Shown here: piece after piece, positions 54,488-63,184 of the stretch | Numbering within the stretch: the first letter of the stretch is position 1 | Layout: each line of letters begins with the position of its first letter | Assembly: GCA_963723205.1 (NCBI GenBank) | Contig: CAVRQC010000038.1 | Span: 310,001-374,000, forward strand | Direction: 5' to 3' | DNA length: 64,000 nt | Origin: CAVQBP01 sp963723205 | GTDB taxonomy: Bacteria; Bacteroidota; Ignavibacteria; Ignavibacteriales; Ignavibacteriaceae | The notes under the pieces: model-generated | Told to the model about the DNA's origin: nothing | Seen by the model: the letters and a program-made list of their open reading frames with translations, nothing else | The model's database searches: none | Translations under genes and position numbers: made by a program

Positions 54488-56677
54488 TTATTTTTCCAGA
54501 AGAGAGATTGAGCCATCCCAATTTTCATCCAGTTCCTGTTCTTCAAAATCTTTAATCCTTAAAAGCATCTGCTTGGAAGCAGGATCGTTTGGACGCAGAT
54601 TTAATGAATTCTCAAACAGATCCCTGGATTTACTAAAATTCTTTTCGAGATATAGTTTAAAAGCTTCATCATAAACTTTATAATATTCCAAATCTTCTTT
54701 TGAGAAGGAATCGGAAGCAAAACCGCAAACCTCAAAAACTTTTACTGCTTTTGTTTTCCCTTTAACTTTTATTATATCCAGTAAACGGGTTTTAAATTTG
54801 TCTTTATCAATTCGATTATATGTGAATTCGGAAATCATAATAAGTGTTTTATATCTTTTATTCGCAGTTTCCAATCTTGCAGCAAGATTGACGGGGTCAC
54901 CTATAACTGTATAATCAAAAACTCTGTCCGACCCCATGTTCCCTATAATTACCTGACCGGTATTTATTCCAATTCTGCTTCTAATAACCGGGAGTTTTTT
55001 AACAGACCAGGCTTTATTTAGTTCATCAATTTTCCTTTGCATATTTATAGCCGTCTTAACAGCGGCATTAGCATGATTCTCCATTGAAATAGGAGCACCA
55101 AATTCTGCCAGGATTGCATCCCCGATATATTTATCAACAGTCCCTCTTTCCTTAATGATTAAATCCGTCATCTGTGTGAGATATTCGTTCAGAAGCTGAA
55201 CCAGGTCGGTAGATTTCATGCTTTCGGAAATTGTAGTAAAATTAGCAATATCGGAAAAAAGTATTGTTAAAATCCGCTCTTCCCCTCCCAGCTTTAACAT
55301 ATCGGGATTTTCCAGTAATTGATCAACTACACTTGTAGAGACATATTTTGAGAAAGCACTTTTAATGAAGGCCTGGTCTTTTGTTATAATTACATTTAAG
55401 CTTAAAACCATCCCGATTGTCAAAATAAAAATTGCTCCTGCCGATGTTACCAGCGGAAATAATTGAAATGCCCTTAGTTCAAAAAATGAAAAAACGACTA
55501 AACCGGCTATTATTAATAAAGCTGCAAAATATAAATATGTATTTCTCTTAAATATAGAAAAGAGACCAAGGAGAAGTCCAAGAGGCAGTATTAAAGCAGC
55601 AGTATAAACCGGTTCCCATTCAGAATAGAAATTATCGACTAATAATGCATTTAAAAGTGCAGCATGAACAGAAACCAGGGGGACATTATCTTCAATTGTG
55701 ATTTGACCGAGGTCGGAAGTTCCGACAGAAATATCACTGATAAAAACAAAATTACCGCCAAAGTATTCCATTAAATCATCAAGATTATTTTCATTTGCAG
55801 AATATTTTAACAGGTTTTGTACCTGCATATTTTTTTCATCTTTCCAGAAACTGTTATATGGAATGAAGGTCATGCCATGATCATCAATCGGTATAATAAT
55901 ATCTTTATTTAAATAACTCCCTTTTACTGCAGGAATTGTTATTGAATTCCCCCAGTCTATCTTCAATTTATTGAATGGTATTTTATTATAATCTAAAAAG
56001 ATCTGCAGGCTGACAGCAGGAAAAAAAAGCGAATCAATTTTGATTATCATAGGGTAATGCCTGATAATTCCATCATGATCCCGTACAATAGAAATATGGC
56101 CGGTATTATGGGCAGCTTGAGCAAAGATTTCATTTTGCGGAAGTGCATAAGTTGCATAATAAGGTGTACCTTTACTATGCTGTTCAAGACCGATATAATC
56201 CCTATTTTTTAAATAATTGTAAAAGAATCCTTTACCCCATTGAAATTCTTTTTTCTTATCAGATAGGTTAAAACCAACAGGCAAATAAACATTGCCGTTT
56301 TGCTTTATTGAACTAGCAAATTCTTTATCGCTGGAATCAACACTTGAACGGGGAAAGACTATATCATAAAATATCGCATTAGGATTATAATAGTATAAAA
56401 CGTTATTTATTTTTGCCAGGTCATTTCTTCTTAAATAATTAATATCGAAATAATCGTATGTTGAATCTGTGATATTAAGAAGTATTATTTTATTACTTTT
56501 TTTAGGTCCGCCCCCGTCTTTTAGATTTATTTTATATAAAGCATCTACAGCTTTATAATCCTGAGTATTCCAAGGGATATTAAATACATAAATTGATAAG
56601 CACACAAATACCGTGAGCAAAAAATTAATAAAAATTATTCTCTTTATTATTTTTTTACTTTTTAATTTCAAGATCAT
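54488..56677 (-). CDS. CHASE2 sensor / class III nucleotide cyclase membrane protein
   Basis: The product has 729 residues. An N-terminal helix (about 12-32) is followed by an extracytoplasmic CHASE2 domain (about 36-335; AIFYDIVFPRSSVDSSDKEF). Three membrane helices (about 350-440) and a class III cyclase domain (about 465-650) follow, with a TPR-like tail. The cyclase has both metal aspartates (D476 in FSDIANFT, D520 in GDAILAEFG), K516 and T590 (YTVIGDPVNLAARLE) as in class IIIb adenylate cyclases, and N597/R601. It should therefore make cAMP, not a pyrimidine cyclic nucleotide. It overlaps the upstream DUF4384 gene by 23 bases. Its likely downstream partner is the PycTM-like protein. Confidence 0.9.
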   Translation of the reverse strand: MILKLKSKKIIKRIIFINFLLTVFVCLSIYVFNIPWNTQDYKAVDALYKINLKDGGGPKKSNKIILLNITDSTYDYFDINYLRRNDLAKINNVLYYYNPNAIFYDIVFPRSSVDSSDKEFASSIKQNGNVYLPVGFNLSDKKKEFQWGKGFFYNYLKNRDYIGLEQHSKGTPYYATYALPQNEIFAQAAHNTGHISIVRDHDGIIRHYPMIIKIDSLFFPAVSLQIFLDYNKIPFNKLKIDWGNSITIPAVKGSYLNKDIIIPIDDHGMTFIPYNSFWKDEKNMQVQNLLKYSANENNLDDLMEYFGGNFVFISDISVGTSDLGQITIEDNVPLVSVHAALLNALLVDNFYSEWEPVYTAALILPLGLLLGLFSIFKRNTYLYFAALLIIAGLVVFSFFELRAFQLFPLVTSAGAIFILTIGMVLSLNVIITKDQAFIKSAFSKYVSTSVVDQLLENPDMLKLGGEERILTILFSDIANFTTISESMKSTDLVQLLNEYLTQMTDLIIKERGTVDKYIGDAILAEFGAPISMENHANAAVKTAINMQRKIDELNKAWSVKKLPVIRSRIGINTGQVIIGNMGSDRVFDYTVIGDPVNLAARLETANKRYKTLIMISEFTYNRIDKDKFKTRLLDIIKVKGKTKAVKVFEVCGFASDSFSKEDLEYYKVYDEAFKLYLEKNFSKSRDLFENSLNLRPNDPASKQMLLRIKDFEEQELDENWDGSISLLEK

Positions 56678-57251
56678 ATCTTCTGATTATTGCCCCTTTA
56701 CCCGAGAGAACCAGCTGCCTGTTAAGGAATTCATCATTTACAGCGCTGACATTACCGGCCATTGGAAAGGGTTTCTCAGATTTATCGGTAAAATTCTTTT
56801 TGTATTTTTTAAGTAGTTTTTCTTCCAGCGAGCTCCAGGTGGATAGTTTTGCCACATCCCCGTCTTTGAATAATTTATTTATATCATCAATCTTTTTAAC
56901 TGAGCAGAATATATCAACTTTAGCGGTCGGGCTTTTATTATCAAAAACATAATATTCAGAAGTTGAGGGCAAAATTAAAGTATCCTTTTTTGAACTGACT
57001 TTTTTATCATAAAGCAATGTTGACTCAGAATCATCGGAATGAATAATATAAACATAACAATCATTTTCGGGCTGCACGAAAATGCGGATCATTTCTCCGG
57101 CTTTTAACCTGTCATTGCTTCTAAGTACAGTAAAATCATCACCGGATTTATGAAGAATTGCAATTTTAGCCTTAATTATATCCTGGGGTAAAATCGATAT
57201 TTGGGAAAGGATAATAACAGAAAGAAATAAAAAGGTTGTTAAACGTTTCAT
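56655..57251 (-). CDS. Secreted DUF4384-domain protein
   Basis: From ATG 57251 (AGGTGG just upstream) the product has 198 residues with a signal peptide (KRLTTFLFLSVIILSQISI). The body matches DUF4384: LKAGEMIRIFVQPENDCYVY, followed by stress on hydroxyl residues and TLLYDKK. DUF4384 occurs widely with caspase-like and FecR-like proteins and probably binds or senses envelope material. Its end overlaps the cyclase start by 23 bases, and the divergent operon begins 294 bases upstream with a papain-like protease that also ends in DUF4384. It may be the extracytoplasmic partner of the CHASE2 sensor. Confidence 0.75.
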   Translation of the reverse strand: MKRLTTFLFLSVIILSQISILPQDIIKAKIAILHKSGDDFTVLRSNDRLKAGEMIRIFVQPENDCYVYIIHSDDSESTLLYDKKVSSKKDTLILPSTSEYYVFDNKSPTAKVDIFCSVKKIDDINKLFKDGDVAKLSTWSSLEEKLLKKYKKNFTDKSEKPFPMAGNVSAVNDEFLNRQLVLSGKGAIIRRYDLEIKK

Positions 57252-57545
57252 TTTTCCACCTTTTGATGGCATTTTATAAATGCTGGCTTTAAGTACTGAA
57301 AATATAACAAATAAAATAGAATATTTTCTTAATATCCAATATTAAATTTTCAATAATTTCCAAAAAGTTATTGATTTATACAAAAAACTTACATACATTT
57401 TTATTGTATCCTTTTAACAAGAGTGGGTAATAACCTTTTTCAATTCTTAGACCCAAATATTCTAGATTTTACGCATTAATAATTAAACTGTAGTGGATCG
57501 CCGGACTATGTTATTTTTCTAAATGTAAAAAAATCTTAATAAAAT

Positions 57546-58910
57546 ATGAAAAAAATTTTGACAATTATTTTTTCTATTTTAATTATTTTTTCCGGGTATC
57601 CTCAACAATTTGGACTAGGAACATTATTGGATGACAGCCTGTATGCAGATAGTCCCGTTGCTGCTCCTTTGATGCGTGGTGATTATTCGGATTTACCTTC
57701 TTCTGCTAGTTTAAAACAATATTCTCCAACTCCGGGAAACCAGGGATTATATGCAACTTGTGCAGGCTGGTCAACAGCCTATGGAGGAAGGACAATTCTT
57801 GAATCTATTGGAAAAGATTGGACTCAGGCACAAATAGACAGTAATACATTTTCTCCTTCATTTGTTTACAACCAGATCAGGCACTCAACAGGGTGCAACG
57901 AAGGAACTTCATTAGTGGATGCTCTTGATGTTCTTAAAAAACAAGGCGGAGAAAAGTTAGATGATTTTGGTTATGATTGTTCCAGGACTATTCAGCCAAT
58001 TGACAGGGTTAAAGCTGCAAATTATAAGATTATTGAATACCGAGAGATAGCAACTTCCTCAGTCCGGCATAAAGAAAGATACGTGAAAAAAAGCCTGGCC
58101 GAAAACAGACCGGTTGTAATAGCTTTCGATTGTCCCTATTCATTTGACAGAGTTAGAGAACTCTGGCTCCCCGATAGTGCAGATTACAAAGTCTGGAACA
58201 GGGGACATGCCATGACAGTTATTGCATATGATGATAATAAATACGGCGGGGCATTTCAATTACTGAATAGCTGGGGTACCCGCTGGGGAAATCATGGTTT
58301 AGCCTGGATAAAGTATTCCGATTTTGATTTCTTTTGTAAGTATGCTTTTGAATTAATTGATAAATCAACGGCAAGTTCCGGAGCACCGGATCTTTCAGGG
58401 ACATTAAATTTTATTGACAAGAACGGCTCTCCGATTGTTTCCAATTTTAACGGGAAATATTTTGTTACTGATAAAACATATCCTACGGGTACATTATTCG
58501 AACTTCATATTTCAAATAATGAACCAGCTTATGTTTATGCTTTCAGTTCCGATTTAACTTACGTTACCTATAAGATATTTCCGTTTAACGAAAGAATGGT
58601 TGCATATCTTCCCTATAGAAATAATAATGTGGCTATACCCGACGAAGAAAGCTACAATATGCTCGATACTGTTTCCGGTCCGGCTTACTATTGTTTTCTT
58701 TATTCAAAAAAAGCATTGAACATAGACAGCTTAATGAACAAAGTTGAAGCTGACGGCGGTTCTTTTTGGAATAGAATTACGCATGTATTAAAAAATGATA
58801 TGGTCGCTGAGAATAACATTAACTTCAGCTATAATAATAAAATTATTTTTAAGGCTAAAAGTGAGGGCAAATCGGTAGTACCGGTTTTAGTAGAAATTAA
58901 ACATAATTAA
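57546..58910 (+). CDS. Secreted papain-like (C1) protease with DUF4384 domain
   Basis: The product has 454 residues with a signal peptide (about 1-20). The papain-type catalytic set is visible: Q66 (PGNQG), C72 (ATCAGWSTAYG), H221 (RGHAMTVIAYD) and N241 (LLNSWGTRWGNHG). The C-terminal 150 residues form a DUF4384-like domain (GTLFELHISNNEPAYVYAFS). The N-terminal region between signal and catalytic core is short, so there is no large propeptide. It is first gene of a four-gene operon whose third gene is a caspase-like protease, and divergent from the cyclase operon. It should act in the periplasm or at the surface. Confidence 0.85.
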   Translation: MKKILTIIFSILIIFSGYPQQFGLGTLLDDSLYADSPVAAPLMRGDYSDLPSSASLKQYSPTPGNQGLYATCAGWSTAYGGRTILESIGKDWTQAQIDSNTFSPSFVYNQIRHSTGCNEGTSLVDALDVLKKQGGEKLDDFGYDCSRTIQPIDRVKAANYKIIEYREIATSSVRHKERYVKKSLAENRPVVIAFDCPYSFDRVRELWLPDSADYKVWNRGHAMTVIAYDDNKYGGAFQLLNSWGTRWGNHGLAWIKYSDFDFFCKYAFELIDKSTASSGAPDLSGTLNFIDKNGSPIVSNFNGKYFVTDKTYPTGTLFELHISNNEPAYVYAFSSDLTYVTYKIFPFNERMVAYLPYRNNNVAIPDEESYNMLDTVSGPAYYCFLYSKKALNIDSLMNKVEADGGSFWNRITHVLKNDMVAENNINFSYNNKIIFKAKSEGKSVVPVLVEIKHN

Positions 58911-58970
58911 AAAATTTTTAATCTATTTTTATCCGTTTCTCAGAAGTTTTTTTAGAATAGGGAGTTAGTA

Positions 58971-59474
58971 ATGAAATACATTGGTCAGTTCATTTTACCG
59001 GCAATTATATTATTAACATTTATATCCGATTTTACGTATTCCCAGGAAAGGATTAGTACAACTTTCGAAGCTTCTCCTGATGGTAAAATTTTTATTTATT
59101 ATCAATTGAATGGGAACCCAGAAAAAGAATATGATATAAATGTAGTGCTTAAAAGAACATCGGTACCATCTTTCGAATTGACACCATCGGATTTATCCGG
59201 AAATGTCGGGAGAGGTAAATACGGAGACGGGAGTAAAAAAACAATTATCTGGACGTTAAAACCGGAAGAAAAAGCTATCCTTAACGGAGAAGATTTTTAT
59301 TTTGTTGTTAATGTAGATGAAGTTAAAAGCGGCGGCGGCATTCCATGGTATGTATATGTAGGAGGTGCTGCACTTGCAGGAGGAGCTGCAGTTCTCCTGT
59401 TAAATAAAAAGAGTGATTCCGGTACAACTGCAACAACCGAGAGTTTTCCATCACCGCCTGCAAGACCGGAATAA
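58971..59474 (+). CDS. Small secreted or membrane-tethered protein of unknown function
   Basis: The product has 167 residues with a signal peptide (ending DFTYSQ), a beta-rich domain of about 95 residues (SPDGKIFIYYQLNG; SGNVGRGKYGDGSKKTIIW) and a glycine-rich C-terminal membrane helix (GIPWYVYVGGAALAGGAAVL). A Lys- and Thr/Ser/Pro-rich tail follows. The central domain is a type I have seen in Bacteroidota next to SUMF-like or caspase-like genes, but no function is known. GGGAGTTAGTA provides the ribosome binding site. It lies between the papain-like (60-base gap) and caspase-like (33-base gap) genes. Confidence 0.7.
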   Translation: MKYIGQFILPAIILLTFISDFTYSQERISTTFEASPDGKIFIYYQLNGNPEKEYDINVVLKRTSVPSFELTPSDLSGNVGRGKYGDGSKKTIIWTLKPEEKAILNGEDFYFVVNVDEVKSGGGIPWYVYVGGAALAGGAAVLLLNKKSDSGTTATTESFPSPPARPE

Positions 59475-59507
59475 TAAAATTAAAATTATTAAGAGTGAGA
59501 TGATAAA

Positions 59508-60941
59508 ATGAAAAAGTTAATATTTATTTTATCTCTGGTAGGTGCTTACAATGTCAGTTTTTCCCAGGTAAGCGGTTCTACCCAGACAGGTAGATTAATA
59601 TTCAATAATAACGATAAAAGCAAAGAAGAAGTTGAAATTACTGCTCCGAAAATAATCCTGATTGAACCTAGAATTTCGGCTGATAATTCTGTTGATAATG
59701 AAAAAGACCAGCTTAGAATCAGGGGATATGTTCAGGATGATTATGGCGTAAAAGAAGTTTCGGTAAACGGCATTATAGCTAAACTTTCCGACAACAGCCG
59801 TTTTGATACTAAAATTACTTTAACAGGAGGCAGCAGTAATGTTTCAATAAAAGCATTGAATATTAAAGGTAAATCAAGTGAAATCGATTTCTTTGTTAAT
59901 TCAAAAATTGATCACCAGGGACCGACTGTTTTTATTACCGAACCTTCTGTTACCAGAGGAATAAAAATAATACGTAAAAGTGAAGTTATTACTGTTAGGG
60001 GAATGGCTACAGATGTCAGCGGTATTTTAGATGTAACAGTTAATGAACAAAAACCTCTTCTTGCTAAAAACGGGGAATTTTCAATTGATCTTTATTTAAA
60101 GCTCGGTGATAATAAAATTGTTGTGAAAGCGCTTGATAATAACCTTAATGCTACAATTGATACTTTTACCGTTACAAGGAAACTTCAGGATATTATAACT
60201 ACCGGGAAATATGTTGCATTAATAATTGGTATAGATTCATATTCGGGCTATTGGCCCCAGCTTAAAAATGCAGTTAACGATGCAAAAGGAGTAGCACAGG
60301 CTCTTAAAAAGAATTACATATTTAATGATATATATACTCTCATAGATAAAGATGCCACGAGAAAAAATATCCTGAATAAACTTGATTGGCTGTCTAAGAA
60401 TTTAACAAAAGATGACAACCTTCTTATATTTTATTCGGGTCATGGCCAGTTTAATAAAATTCTGAATAAGGGTTTTTGGGTACCTGTTGATGCTGTATCA
60501 AATTCTGTTGCCGATTATATTTCAAATAGTGATTTGAAAACTTTCGTAGGCGGTATACCTTCGAAACACACTTTACTCATTACAGATGCATGTTTCGCAG
60601 GGGATATTTTCAGGGGTAAACCAACTGAGTCATACGCTTTTGATCCAAATAATATGGAAAGATATTATAGAGAAGTATATAATAAACAATCCCGTGACGC
60701 CTTAACTTCAGGAGGTTTGGAAGAAGTTATGGATAACGGTAAAAACAATCATTCAATATTTACATATTATCTGATTAAGACATTAACTGAAAATCCTAAT
60801 AAATATATGGATGCAACACAATTGTATAATGATTTTAAAATTGCTGTAGCAAATAATTCAGATCAAACTCCAATCCTTCAGGCTCTCAGGGATACAAATG
60901 ATGAAGGAGGTCAGTTTATATTTATTAGAAAAAATAAATAA
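59508..60941 (+). CDS. Secreted caspase-like (C14, metacaspase-type) protease with Ig-like domains
   Basis: The product has 477 residues with a signal peptide ending SFSQ. Two Ig-like beta-sandwich domains (about 45-130 and 137-225; QLRIRGYVQDDYGVKEVSVN, and EVITVRGMATDVSGILDVTV) precede a caspase domain (about 233-475). The catalytic dyad is H312 (FYSGHGQF) and C362 (TDACFAGDIF), with ALIIGIDSYSGYWPQLKNAV at the N-terminus of the domain. GIDSYS and DACFAG are typical of bacterial metacaspase-type proteins. Export outside the cytoplasm sets it apart from cytoplasmic cell-death caspases. It is third gene of the operon. Confidence 0.9.
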   Translation: MKKLIFILSLVGAYNVSFSQVSGSTQTGRLIFNNNDKSKEEVEITAPKIILIEPRISADNSVDNEKDQLRIRGYVQDDYGVKEVSVNGIIAKLSDNSRFDTKITLTGGSSNVSIKALNIKGKSSEIDFFVNSKIDHQGPTVFITEPSVTRGIKIIRKSEVITVRGMATDVSGILDVTVNEQKPLLAKNGEFSIDLYLKLGDNKIVVKALDNNLNATIDTFTVTRKLQDIITTGKYVALIIGIDSYSGYWPQLKNAVNDAKGVAQALKKNYIFNDIYTLIDKDATRKNILNKLDWLSKNLTKDDNLLIFYSGHGQFNKILNKGFWVPVDAVSNSVADYISNSDLKTFVGGIPSKHTLLITDACFAGDIFRGKPTESYAFDPNNMERYYREVYNKQSRDALTSGGLEEVMDNGKNNHSIFTYYLIKTLTENPNKYMDATQLYNDFKIAVANNSDQTPILQALRDTNDEGGQFIFIRKNK

Positions 60942-60962
60942 ACCATATTTCCTAACTATGCT

Positions 60963-62861
60963 ATGAAAATAATCAAAACTACCCGTTACATATTACTTGC
61001 AATAATACTAAGCATTAATTTTACAGCTGCTCAAACGTGGACAAACATCATGACTGAGGATTTTGAAAGCACTTTTCCAAATGGCTTGTGGCAGGTTTAT
61101 GCAGCAACACAAAGCGGTTTCGCTAATTGTTATTGGGGTTCAATTGATATTGGTAATAATAATAAAGCTGCCTGGTGCGCTGCTGCAGGACAGGACGCAC
61201 CTGTTATTACATCAAACTTTCATTATATAGATCTTATGAAAACATGGATGGTCTACGGCCCTTTTGATTTAACCGATGCTTCTGATGCTGTGTTGGAATT
61301 TGATTATTACAACAATAGTGAACCGGGATACGATATCTTTTTTGTAGGTATTGCTAAATCTTTACAGGATACTCTTTATGGATATTATGAACCGGATTCT
61401 ACCGGAACATTTAAGCATGTTAGTTATGATCTTAAAAATTTTTCAAATTTTGGAAACTTAATAGGTAAAAGCGGATTTTATTTGGAATTCCTATTTTATA
61501 GTGATTCTACCGTTTCAAGCAATTATGAAGGAGCTTTTGTTGATAATATAGTCCTCAAAAAGGTAAAAATTGAATATCCTGCCGAAATTACTTTAAGTAA
61601 TACTTTTTCATTTAATGGACTAACTCAAAACAACTACAGAATGATTGGGATTCCAGGAAGTCAAACAACAAAAATCTCCAGCCTTATTGCAGGAACACAG
61701 AAAACTGATTGGGATGCATTTAACGATAATGGTTCAACAACAGATTATCTGAAAGAATATGATGGTTCGTTTGATTTTACACCTGGTAAAGGGTATTGGG
61801 TTTTGAGTAAAAATTCTTTTAGTGTTAATTCAACAGTAAGCAGTGTGGCTCTTTCGTCAGATAATACATTTTCAATACCGCTTCATACCGGATTTAATAT
61901 AATTACAAATCCGTTCATTAAAAGTGTTAGCTGGACTGATATACAAAACATGAATGGTTTAAGTTCAAATCAAATACTTTCTGATTGGAACGGGACTCTT
62001 TGGGATAATGCAATACAAATGGTTCCGTATAAAGCTTATTATTTTAAAAATACTAATGGCTTAAATGCTTTAAAGATCCCATATAATTTTACAGCAGCAA
62101 AGGTTTCTACTGAGAGACCTCAAAAAGCAGTTGTTTATCCGAGCAATTTTATAAAATTGTCACTTCTACTTGATAAGCAAGTTAGATCTTATACGGTAGC
62201 AGGCTTTAATTCGTCAGCAAAAGAAGATTATGATAACCTGGATTATTTTGCACCGCCGGGATATTTTGACCAAATCAGAATTAATATTGAAGATCAAAAA
62301 ATATCCGATCCGTATAAACAATTATCTGTTGACTACAGGCCCAGTATAAATAAAGGGCAGTCTTTCGATCTGAAAATTAAGAATACAACAAAGCAGACAG
62401 TTAAATTAATTGCCGATGGAATCAATAATTTTGAAAATTATGAAGTTTATTTATTAGACAAGAATTTAAACAAATTCTATAATCTGAAGGTACAAAATGA
62501 AATCAATCTCTCCCCTGTTCATGAAAAGTATGATTATCAACTATTAATTGGGAATGAGAATTATATTAATAATATTAAAAAGGGAGACGTTCCAACTGAA
62601 TATGCAATGTACCAAAATTATCCTAATCCGTTTAATCCTGTTACCCTGATAAAATACAAAATTCCTGATAACAATACTTTTGTTGAACTTAAGGTATTCA
62701 ATATACTTGGTAAAGAGATTAAAACATTAGTAAATGATGTTCAGGATTCGGGCATACATGAGGTTGAATTTAATGCATCAACTCTTAGCAGCGGTGTATA
62801 TTTTTATACGTTCAAAGCAGGTAGCTATTCTGCAACAAAGAAAATGATTTTCATGAAATAG
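60963..62861 (+). CDS. Type IX-secreted protein with MAM-like N-terminal domain
   Basis: The product has 632 residues with a signal peptide (about 1-23, ending FTAAQ). An N-terminal jelly-roll domain (TEDFESTFPNGLWQVY; VLEFDYYNNSEPGYDIFFVG) resembles MAM/concanavalin-like carbohydrate-binding folds. A long region without recognised homology (about 215-540) follows. The C-terminal sorting domain starts YAMYQNYPNPFNPVTLIKYK and ends SATKKMIFMK. It starts 21 bases after the caspase-like gene, so it is cotranscribed. It may be a substrate or surface partner of the two proteases; that is inference. Confidence 0.8.
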   Translation: MKIIKTTRYILLAIILSINFTAAQTWTNIMTEDFESTFPNGLWQVYAATQSGFANCYWGSIDIGNNNKAAWCAAAGQDAPVITSNFHYIDLMKTWMVYGPFDLTDASDAVLEFDYYNNSEPGYDIFFVGIAKSLQDTLYGYYEPDSTGTFKHVSYDLKNFSNFGNLIGKSGFYLEFLFYSDSTVSSNYEGAFVDNIVLKKVKIEYPAEITLSNTFSFNGLTQNNYRMIGIPGSQTTKISSLIAGTQKTDWDAFNDNGSTTDYLKEYDGSFDFTPGKGYWVLSKNSFSVNSTVSSVALSSDNTFSIPLHTGFNIITNPFIKSVSWTDIQNMNGLSSNQILSDWNGTLWDNAIQMVPYKAYYFKNTNGLNALKIPYNFTAAKVSTERPQKAVVYPSNFIKLSLLLDKQVRSYTVAGFNSSAKEDYDNLDYFAPPGYFDQIRINIEDQKISDPYKQLSVDYRPSINKGQSFDLKIKNTTKQTVKLIADGINNFENYEVYLLDKNLNKFYNLKVQNEINLSPVHEKYDYQLLIGNENYINNIKKGDVPTEYAMYQNYPNPFNPVTLIKYKIPDNNTFVELKVFNILGKEIKTLVNDVQDSGIHEVEFNASTLSSGVYFYTFKAGSYSATKKMIFMK

Positions 62862-63184
62862 CATCATTCAATAATATTATGAAAAATAGTTGGCAACAAA
62901 TACGATCAGAATAATGGTAAGCAATTTAGTTCTTTGATGTACAATTATTTTTAATACCCTCCGGAATGTATCTCATATTTGGCGGAAGTATTTTTCAAGA
63001 GACAACCTGCAAATAATCTTCTCTGAGTTCTTCATCCTGATTAAAGTTACATTCATTACTACCTGAATTCAAATTGTCAGTGGTTAGAATAAGGTTTTAT
63101 CAAACCTATTCTTTGTGTAGTCTTTAATCAGCGATAGGACAGTAGAAAATAAATTATTTTTATAAATAATACCGAATAGAAAAA
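62862..63184. other. 320-base intergenic gap, nothing recognised
   Basis: The gap lies between the end of the protease operon and the last gene of the window. I see no open frame of note, repeat or clear terminator hairpin. It presumably holds the promoter of the downstream gene. Confidence 0.45.

Noticed and set aside
54488..56677. Calling the cyclase a Pycsar uridylate or cytidylate cyclase (PycC)
   Set aside because: The substrate-specifying Lys and Thr, both metal Asp, and the Asn/Arg pair match ordinary class IIIb adenylate cyclases, and the CHASE2-membrane architecture is not that of PycC. Only the downstream gene suggests the link.
60392..60397. GTCTAA inside the caspase-like gene, and another at 13468-13473 inside the PEGA gene
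   Set aside because: Both lie within coding regions, and I noted no paired AAACC element for either.
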